Positions 56,576-64,000 of a stretch of DNA of 64,000 nt are shown here, one piece after another (within the stretch, counting starts at the first letter, position 1; each line of letters begins with the position of its first letter). Origin of the DNA: Forficula auricularia (lineage: Eukaryota; Arthropoda; Insecta; Dermaptera; Forficulidae); assembly GCA_024734495.1 (NCBI GenBank), contig JALMQS010000426.1:124001-188000 (forward strand), written 5' to 3'. The notes beneath the pieces were generated by a model. It was not told where the DNA came from, did no database searches, and saw nothing but the letters and a program-made list of their open reading frames with translations. A program made the translations under genes and the position numbers.

Positions 56576-57447
56576 TTTTTGCTATTATTAAACAAAATTT
56601 CGTGCTTAAATCAGCGACAATTCACTGCTTGCTTAAGTGAGTTAGATAGTGCATATTCAGGTTTGTACTACTATACCGAGGTACGTTGGTTATCTTGGTC
56701 CAAGATTCTGAAACAATTCTGGGATTTGAAAGAAGTATGTCAGTTTTTAAAAACTAAAATTAATACACAAGCTTGTTTTCCGATCCAATATGGTTGAAAG
56801 GTTTATCTTTCATCGTTGATATAACCAAACACTTAACCGATTTAAATTTATCGTTACAAGGAAAAGATCAGATCATTACAAATATATTTGACATAATTAA
56901 AGCATTCAAAGCTAGTTCTTAGGGAAACGCAACTGAAAAATTAAGATTTAACGCATTTCACGACGTGCAACATGAACAAATCAAGTTTAGATGATACTCT
57001 GTCGTATCAAAAATACGCAGAAAAAATTTCAAATCTTAGAAGTGAATGTGAAACAAGATTTAAAGATTTTAATTCTTTGAAAGACAAATTTTGTTTGTTT
57101 TCTTCGACTCAGTACCCAGCTATATGCAAATGGAGGTAATCGAGATTCAGTGGAACTCAAATTTGAAGGCAAAATTCAATGAAGTGGGTGTGCCTGAATT
57201 TTACAAATATTTACCAGCCAGGTTTGAAAATACTAAAAATTCCCATATGAAATTATCTCTGTGTTTGTAAGTACTAATCGGCGGGAGCAGTTATTTTCAG
57301 TTATGTAAGGAAATAAGTCTCCTGTTAGAAACAGGATTAATGACGCTCACCTTGGGTCAGTTTTGAAAGGAATCACTGCCAATAAAATTTCTCCCGAAAT
57401 AGGAAAGATAGTAGCAGAGAAGAGATATCAAGTGTCTAGACTTTAAC
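56576..57447 (+). pseudogene. hAT transposase C-terminal half, degraded
   Basis: YYYTEVRWLSWSKILKQFWD (TEVRWLS signature of ZBED5/GTF2IRD2-type transposases), then after a frame change LSFIVDITKHLTDLNLSLQG and IFDIIKAFKAS, and near 57290 EQLFSVM-GNKSPVRNRINDAHLGS, the C-terminal dimerisation region. It ends with EIGKIVAEKRYQVSRL and a stop near 57446. At least four stops or frame changes; the N-terminal BED part is not found. Inactive. Confidence 0.75.
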
Positions 57448-57889
57448 ATTAAAATTTTCTTGTTCTTTTATATATGTTTATTATAATGTATTATTCGAAA
57501 TAAACCTACGTTCTATGAATATTGATTTTTTTTGCGGCCCACCTAATGTTAAACCTTGTATGTTTGGTCCAAGTTAGCCTTTGAGTTTGACACCCTTGGT
57601 TTATTCTATTATGACAACTGTTAGATGAGAAATGGTTATCGCACCTTAAATTCCATTAGCCCAGTTCGAGGGTAAGTAGCGTACATTGGGCAGTTTGGTC
57701 TGAACGCACGATTATTCCCCCCCCCCCCATTTTAAATTTTAAAGTTTTATAAATTTTGCAAAAGGTACATGTTGTGGTAGACAATATTTAAATAATCTAA
57801 CATTAAATTAAGTTTATGGCTAGGTTACAATTTTTTGAATAAATAGATAAACAATATCAATCTCGATTTTGCGGTTAGCTTGCTACAAC

Positions 57890-58015
57890 AATAAATCAAA
57901 TTTTCTATATCCACTCGGGTAATTGATCCCATGAGAAATAACATATAAAGTATTTCTTATTAAGACTGATGATGAAGGTCAAATCTTTGAAACTATAGTC
58001 TCAAACAAAAAATTT
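57890..58015 (+). repeat. Hammerhead-like repeat remnant
   Basis: Matches 28995-29115. At 57966-58000: CTGATGA, extra T, GAAGG/TCTTT (two G-T pairs), GAA, palindromic ACTATAGT, C, then a 2-bp stem I. Core intact, stems weak. It abuts the Tc1/mariner-like element. Confidence 0.4.
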
Positions 58016-58357
58016 ATATATACCGGGTGAGTTTTTTATCTTGAGACAGTCTTATAACTCAAAAACAGTGCATTATATGAAAAAAGATTCAAATAAAAGT
58101 TTATTTATATCGAGGGCGAAACTAAACTACGCTATTGTTTGTCGACCTAGAAAAAGGTTTCAAGGGTATTTCAAGGTCAACTACTGTTTTTTAAATAGAA
58201 CCCTATATATTTCTTTACGGATCCTTAATCTTCAAAAAAAAACTGAACAACTTTCATGAGAACTATTTTTTTATCCATCAAATAAAAAAAATATTAAATC
58301 AATTAGATTAGATGTCAAAAAAAATTCTAATAATTATTTTTAACAATTATTCAACTT

Positions 58358-58572
58358 TTTTTATTTATTTATTGTCACCGGGAACAAAGCCCATTTAGAC
58401 AGCACATAAGTAAAGTGTTAGTAGGGTTAGTGAGGGAGCCGAGTTTTTAGCCGGTAGAAATTTTTATTTGCCAGCCAGGATCGAACTCCGGCCTTCCGCA
58501 CCAACATCGTCACAATCGATCGATGCCGAAGCGGGGCGAGAGCGTTAGCCGGCTCGGCTAACCCGACTCCCC
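58358..58572 (-). mobile_element. tRNA-derived SINE
   Basis: Antisense 215-bp element flanked by ATTATTCAACTT (58346-58357, 58573-58584). Read on the minus strand: GGGGAGTCGGGTTAGCCGAG (A-box-like), B-box-like GGAGTTCGATCCTGG, a tRNA-unrelated body, and a tail GGGCTTTGTTCCCGGTGACA ending in AATAAATAAA. A tail-only copy is inserted in B5 at about 62110-62160. Confidence 0.8.
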
Positions 58573-58888
58573 ATTATTCAACTTAATTATCAAAAAATAA
58601 TGATCAATTAATTAATTATTAAATAAATAATTTAATAATAATTAATAATTTTTCGACACTGTTCTGTGACATTCCAGAATGTATCGCAAGTCTTCTGGAT
58701 GAATTCCAGGTCCAATTTCGTTATTTTGGCCTGTTGTAGTTTCTTCGTAGCATTTGCACTTCCTGTTTTCTTTTTTTTCTTCAAATAATAAAAAATATTA
58801 AATCATTAGATCTCAAAAAAATTCTAATAATTATTTTTAAAAATCATTAAACTTAATTATCAAATAATAATGATAAAATATTTAATTA

Positions 58889-59137
58889 TTAAATAAATAA
58901 TTTAATAATTTTGCTACATTGTTCTGAGACATTCCAGTGTGTATTGCAAGTCTTCTGGATGAATTCCAGTTCCAATTTCGTTATTTTAGTCTGTATCAGT
59001 TTCTTCCTAGCCTTTACATTTCTTGTTTTTTTTAACAGATTTATAACACGATAAAATGAAGCTTGTGAGGATATATTCCTATCAGGAAAACGCTCGGCAT
59101 CCATTTCAATGGCAGCCCCATAACACTTCTTCCACAT
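58889..59137 (-). pseudogene. Transposase N-terminal HTH (DUF4817-like) remnant
   Basis: 82 codons: MWKKCYGAAIEMDAERFPDR, NISSQASFYRVINLLKKTRN, then KLIQTKITKLELEFIQKTCN. The ERFPxRxxxSxxxFxRVxxxLxxT pattern is the DUF4817 helix-turn-helix found at the N-terminus of arthropod IS630/Tc1-mariner-related transposases. No DDE catalytic region remains. A tandem partial duplicate on the minus strand at about 58650-58770 encodes the related KLQQAKITKLDLEFIQKTCD. Confidence 0.6.
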
Positions 59138-59759
59138 TCACAGCATAAATTAAAACCATTTCAATTCTGTCTTCAACAAAAAATGCTCCATTTTTATTAT
59201 GGTAATACAATATAACTATCTACTGGATTAACACGAGAAATAAACTTTTTTAAACTCAAGAATTTTAAATAGTTCTAATAAGTAGAAAATAATCTCTTAA
59301 AGCTGTGTATAATGAAGTTTTAAGATCATTATAATTATAAACACTTATTTTCATTATTGTGACTTTTCGATTTAATAATTATTTATTTAATAATTAATTA
59401 TTTAATCATTATTATTTGATAATTAAGTTAAATAATTGTTAAAAATAAAGATTTTTTTGAGATCTAGTTGATTTAATATTTTTTTTATTTGATATTGTGT
59501 AAAAAAATAGTTCTTATGAAAGTTGTTCAGTTTTTTTTTTTTTTGTAGATTCAGAATATGTAAAGAAACATATAGGTTTCTATTTAAAAAACAGAACTTG
59601 ACCTTAAAATACCATTGAAAGCTTGTACTAGGTCGGCAAACAATAGCGTAGTTTGGTTCCCTCCTCGATATAAACAAACTTTTATTTGAAACGTTTTTTA
59701 TACGATGCACTGTTTTTGAGTTATAAGGCTGTCTCAAGATAAAAAACTCACCCGGTATA

Positions 59760-60215
59760 TATATATATATATTTATATTGGGTATAAATATGTGTTTAAA
59801 TTAATAATCTGGTTAAGATGGACCACTGTATAAAACTGTTATTATTTTGTTCTTCTTTTTAATAGCTGAAATCGTCTTGGTTGTGGACTGTATTTCTATG
59901 ATAGGTTCTGAATTTTAAATTTAGTAAGGAAGATTTATTTTAGTTCTTAAAGAAATGATTAAACAGTTAGATTAGTTTTTTATATATACTTAATGATAAA
60001 TGTTTGATGTGATATTTACAAATGTTTCTGATGAGTTTCTAAATAAGGCCACGTTGATTCAAATGCAGTTTGGGTCCAGAGGTTGGTTAATCCATCCCTG
60101 GTTTAATATTTCCAATCAATGTTTCAATAAGCCTTAGTCCAGTTGAATAGCAGGGTCATGTCAAGTTTCAGTTTATTATAAAAGGAAACTACCTTTATAG
60201 GCAAATTCAATCCCA
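59760..60215. other. AT-rich DNA, no gene seen
   Basis: Short (TA)n next to the transposon end; otherwise unremarkable. Confidence 0.4.
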
Positions 60216-60221
60216 AATAAA

Positions 60222-61310
60222 AAAAATAAAATAAAACCGACTTCAAAAAAATTAAATGCAACAAATAAAATAATAAGAACTCAAAAATGAAATAAAATGC
60301 ATTAGAAGGTATAAAATAATTATCTAATTTAGTTACAACTAAACGACGAAATATTAACATGAATTCACTTTTTGAAGTCGGTGGCAAAAATATACATTTT
60401 ATAAATCGAATACGACGGATCATACTTAGTACGTTTGGAGGGTAGGCTCGCTTATATAGTTTGTTTAGCACCGAGTCCAAAAAGTGATTTCATGTTAATA
60501 TTTCGTCGTTTAGTTGTAACTAAATTAGATAATTATTTTTATACCTTTTAGTGTATTTTATTCGATTTTTGAGTTCTTATTATTTTATTTGTTGCATTTA
60601 ATTTTTTTGAAGTCTGTTTTATTTTATTTTTTTATAAAAATTATTTTTATTTTTCTCTTTTTAGTGATGTTATTAATAGTGACTTAAGATAATATTTTGT
60701 ATGCATCTCGTAAGAGAAAGCGTCGGGCGAATGAATCAGAAAATGATAATAAAATTCAATTCATAAATATAGAAATTCTCTCGAAACGTTTGCGGGTTTT
60801 AAATGAATGTTTTAAGATTTTTTTTATAAAAGATTTTATTTTATATCGATTATTTTCTCATAAGAATTGGAAATTTACGTTATTTCGTCATTGATCATAT
60901 CATCAGAACTTGACCAAATTAATATGGGACCACCCTAAGGTACCCCAATAAAAAAATAATCATCGAAATTGGTCCACGTGACAAAAAGTTCTCGCTGAAC
61001 ATATATAAAATAAATAAATAAATAGATACTTAGGTATCTTGACTATCTTGGAGCTATACTGATCCAAACGCAGAAAGAATCATTCAAATCGGTTCATAAA
61101 CAAAGAAGTTATGCCTGAACAAACATAACAAAAAAGGTCCAATATCAATGAAATTTATATTTTTACAAATCGGAAACTATACTGAACCCAACGCAAAAAT
61201 AATCAACAAAATCAGTTCACAATTGGCGAAGATATCAGGTAACATAGACACACACAAAAAAAATTCAGTCAAATTGAGAACCTCCTCCTTTTTTGAAGTC
61301 GGTTAAAAAT
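60222..61310 (+). mobile_element. Foldback element B4 (family B), spacer inverted
   Basis: Left end AAAACCGACTTCAAAAAAA, palindromic arms with GTTACAACTAAACGACGAAA and complement, spacer 60390-60465, then the unique part to CCTCCTCCTTTTTTGAAGTC (end 61310). The spacer reads ATACATTTTATAAATCG ... CGCTTATATAGTTTG, the opposite of B5 although both elements have the same overall orientation. The block at 60697-60810 encodes YASRKRKRRANESENDNKIQ in frame. Confidence 0.75.
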
Positions 61311-62030
61311 TAAACACTTTTTATAAAAGAATGACTCCTATATTCTTAAAACGCGGTGAGAAAAAATTAGATTTATTCACACATGTCGACATATTTTGAT
61401 AGAATACTAAAGGTATGCTCGTTCATGAACGAAATCCCTGCTGCGAGTTTTATTAAAATTTTAACAAAAAGATTGTCTCAAGAGATACTCGAACATCCCT
61501 TCCGACGAACCTTTTAGCCTATATTTTGAATTATACAATATATATATATATGTATATTTGCATCAATCAGCGTAAAACCTTATTGATTTCTCTTTATGAA
61601 TCAACAACTCTGCTTCTCTCGGCAAAATAATCTCGATATCAAAAAATCGAACACAACAAGTAATAGTAATAAATTCAAAAAAAAAAAAAAAAAAAAAAAA
61701 ATTGAAATTTTACTCACAAATAAGGGTATGTATATTTAGAGACTAAATATGTAGTTTCAAAGTCCTTTATGAATATTTCCAAAATAATATTAGCAATAAA
61801 AAGAGAAATCCTTTAGTTTGAATAAATGTCTACGGGCACGCCTGTAGGGTATAATACAACTATTATAGCAGAGCTATTCGGTTGCATAACTCATAGGCGC
61901 ATATGCCAGAATATCAGTCATTTATAAATTCTTTTTATGTAAATGTTATGACATATTAATCATATATTGAGAAGAATGAAAGAGATTCGAATTCTAGTGA
62001 ATTCTAAATGATTCTCTAAAATTTTTATAA
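61311..62030. other. AT-rich DNA with family E fragment and poly(A)
   Basis: Family E piece at 61545-61635 (GTATATTTGCATCAATCAGC ... CAACTCTGCTTCTCTCGGCA) and an A-run of about 24 at 61678-61701. No gene seen. Confidence 0.4.
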
Positions 62031-62039
62031 ATAAAAAAT

Positions 62040-63057
62040 AAAACCGACCTCAAAAAAATTAAATGCAACAAATAAAATAATAATAACTTAAAAATCAAAT
62101 AAGATACACTTTTTTTCTTTTCTTTTATTGGTCTCGGGAACATAGATGCCCATTTAGCCATAAAATACACTAAAAGGTATAAAATAATTATATAATTTAG
62201 TTACAACTAAACGACGAAATATTAACATGAAATCACTTTTTGAAGTCGGTGCCAAACAAACTATATAAGCGAGCGTACCCGCCAAACGTACTAAGTAAGA
62301 TCCGTCGAGTGCGATTCATAAAATGTATATGTTTGGCACCGACTTCAAAAACTGATTTCATGTTAATATTTCGTCGTTTAGTTGTAACTAAATTATATAA
62401 TTATTTTATACCTTTTAGTATATTTTATTTTATTTTTAAGTTATTATTATTTTATTTGATGCATTTAATATTTTTGAAGTCGGTTTTATTTTATTTTATA
62501 AAAATTAATTTTTTTCTCTTTTTAGTGATGTTATTAATAGTGACATAATATAATACCTTGCATGCATCTAGTAAGAGAAAGCGTCGGGCGAATGAATCAG
62601 AAAATGATAATAAAATTCAATTCATAAATATAGAAATTCTCTCGAAACGTTTGCGGGCTTTAAATGAATGTTTTAAGATTTTTTTATAAAAGATTTTATT
62701 TATTATAATTTCGATTATTTGGTCATAAGAATTGGAGATTTCCTTTATTTTGTCATTGATCATATCATCAGAACTTGACCAAATTAATATGGTACTACCT
62801 CTAAGGTACTCCCTTTCAAATAAAAAAAGAATCATCGAAATCGGTCCATAAATAAAGAAGTTATGCGTAAACATACATAACAAAAAAGGTCCAATGCCAA
62901 TGAAAAAAAAAAACGGGACCAATCGGAAACTAGACTGAACCCAATGCAAAAAAATCATCAAAATTGGTTCACAATTGATGAGGATATGAGGTAACATAGA
63001 CACACAAAAAAAATTCACTCAAATTGAGAACCTCCTCCTTTTTTGAAGTCGGTTAAA
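62040..63057 (+). mobile_element. Foldback element B5 (family B), spacer forward
   Basis: The clearest copy: arms 62040-62250 and 62335-62490, closers GAAGTCGGTGCCAAAC and GTTTGGCACCGACTTC, spacer AAACTATATAAGCGAGCG ... TCATAAAATGTATAT with a TATA-like motif, unique part to TTTTTTGAAGTCGGTTAAAA. The left arm is interrupted at about 62110-62160 by a SINE tail. The frame SSKRKRRANESENDNKIQ is preserved at 62569-62640. The 102-codon frame at 62240 is a translation of arm and spacer. Confidence 0.75.
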
Positions 63058-63315
63058 AATGAATATCGTTTCTATCCAAATGGGTAATTCTTGAATAATC
63101 GAGACTGAGAAAATTTCTAACCGAGCTAAATCTTGTCTGAGCTTGTTTTGTTCATCTTTGCAGCTTTTTAGATGTTTCAGATAACATAGCAAAAAAGGAA
63201 CATTCTATCCGCGGACTTTTTACAAAAAATAAATTCTCAATTATATTATGCGAATACATTCGAAAGAAATTATTGAATTCATAATGCATTTTTTAGTCGA
63301 TTAAAATGCATATAT

Positions 63316-63946
63316 TGTGGCGATTTAACCTACTTATGTTAAATCTGGGTGAGGCCCAATTTAGGATTTTATTGTGTAATGGTATATTTAGCACTCTGGA
63401 ATAAAAGATAGAAGTTTTGAGAGAAAAAGATTTTATGTTATGTAATGAAGAATAATCAATTTGTACAAAGTGTATTAATAGAATAATTATGTATATAAGT
63501 AAAGAAGACAATGAAAACAGCGATTGAAACAAGTTGAAACGGTGTGTGTGTAAAATGACTGAATTTAATGTAAGTATAATTAACAAAGAAAGTGAATAAT
63601 AATGGCGAGCCAGCGTGCATCAGCCGAGCCATAGAGTTTGTGTCCGCTAGCGTGCCTCCGGCTGACTGACTCCGCCAGTCGAGATAGCCTTCCACGCGCA
63701 ACTCAGGATAGCAACGGAGCGGGGAGCAATTACAGACTGCCAACTGCACCTACTAAAAGAAACAATAAAACAAACCTGGCAAGCTATATGCCGATTATGA
63801 ATATAAGGGCCAAGGGGTGCTTATTTCATTACATCCCCCGGCCGGAAACATTAAAACTGGAGCCACTCACAGAATTAAGTAGCGACAATTTTAATGGCTT
63901 CAGTCAGCCTTCAGACAGCATTCAAATGCCTCCTTTCATGGAATAA
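63316..63946 (+). other. LTR-like promoter region followed by an unidentified ORF
   Basis: 63316-63600 starts TGTGGCGATTTAACC and has a TATA-like TATATAAGTAAAG at 63492. The following block is less AT-rich, begins ATGGCGAGCCAGCGTGC, and is open from about 63638 to a TAA at 63946 (for example GAGSNYRLPTAPTKRNNKTN and PLTELSSDNFNGFSQPSDSI). The layout could be the LTR, leader and start of gag of an LTR retrotransposon, or a host exon. No domain is recognised and the window ends here. Confidence 0.3.
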
Positions 63947-64000
63947 TATTGACACATAAGAAAATCTACTGTACTGAAGCTACGTTAAAATAAAAATAAA

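Larger units (their letters stand above)
55471..57598 (+). mobile_element. hAT element (ZBED5/GTF2IRD2-like), decayed and nested
   Basis: Ends CATGGGTGTCAAACTC and GAGTTTGACACCCTTG with flanking GTTTATTT/GTTTATTC (55463-55470, 57599-57606; 7 of 8). The plus strand holds the C-terminal half of a transposase pseudogene. Element P1 (with P2 inside it) splits the upstream part. Confidence 0.8.
58023..59755 (-). mobile_element. Tc1/mariner-like element with >300-bp TIRs
   Basis: Ends CCGGGTGAGTTTTTTATC and complement, flanked by TA (58021-58022, 59756-59757). Arms continue for more than 300 bp (CTACGCTATTGTTTGTCGAC and complement). The minus strand keeps only the N-terminal HTH part of a transposase; part of the coding sequence together with an inner-arm segment is tandemly duplicated (about 58600-58790 and 58790-59030). 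A SINE is inserted in the left arm. Nonautonomous. Confidence 0.75.

Noticed and set aside
62240..62548. 102-codon frame MKSVPNKLYKRAYPPNVLS... and its minus-strand likeness at 60124-60480
   Set aside because: Both translate the palindromic arm and spacer of family B; the same DNA appears in both orientations and the frame has no conserved protein character.

Overview
The window is AT-rich eukaryotic DNA (one 100-N scaffold gap at 14068-14167) made almost entirely of transposable elements and their debris. Gene content, intron-like spacing and repeat types point to an animal, most likely an arthropod. The DUF4817-type HTH transposase, the Jockey/I-group LINEs and the Penelope-like elements fit that, and a copepod-like crustacean is possible, but the species cannot be fixed from sequence alone. 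No rRNA or functional tRNA gene, CRISPR array or intact host gene was found.

Layout. 1-9.3 kb: fragments of a dispersed repeat (family A), a GC-rich exon-like block (1.24-1.76 kb), several foldback/MITE insertions with target duplications, short inverted elements carrying hammerhead-ribozyme-like cores, and foldback element B1 containing a Penelope GIY-YIG fragment. 9.4-13.6 kb: microsatellites, a six-unit array of about 230-bp structured repeats, and an 11-bp minisatellite arranged head-to-head. 14.2-19.7 kb: a near-complete RNase-H-bearing LINE whose two ORFs are broken only at homopolymer runs. 19.7-30.6 kb: hAT elements with 8-bp duplications, a palindromic TAA-flanked element, foldback B2, and a LINE fragment carrying a perfect PIF/Harbinger-type MITE. 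31-46 kb: an old large repeat family (F) with a >1-kb inverted copy, a tRNA-related SINE whose tRNA-like core sits inside a long hairpin, two target-duplication-flanked hammerhead-type foldback retroelements, and a second LINE fragment with a nested insertion. 46-58 kb: two GC-rich exon candidates (48.7 and 55.1 kb) with compatible splice phase, hAT remnants, a TTAA-flanked element, a Jockey 3' fragment, a 5'-truncated Penelope-like element with GIY-YIG endonuclease, and a three-level nest (P2 in P1 in hAT). 58-64 kb: a Tc1/mariner-like element with >300-bp inverted repeats and a nested SINE, foldbacks B4 and B5, and an LTR-like/ORF block at the right edge.

The most distinctive themes are: (1) at least five sequence families of inverted-repeat elements carrying hammerhead-like cores (CTGANGA - paired stem - GAAA) whose stem II pairs differ between families yet remain complementary; (2) foldback family B, whose central spacer occurs in both orientations among four copies; (3) a tandem array in which each unit repeats the same hairpins and most units end in AATAAA plus an A-run; (4) a SINE with a tRNA-like promoter enclosed in 80-bp inverted arms.
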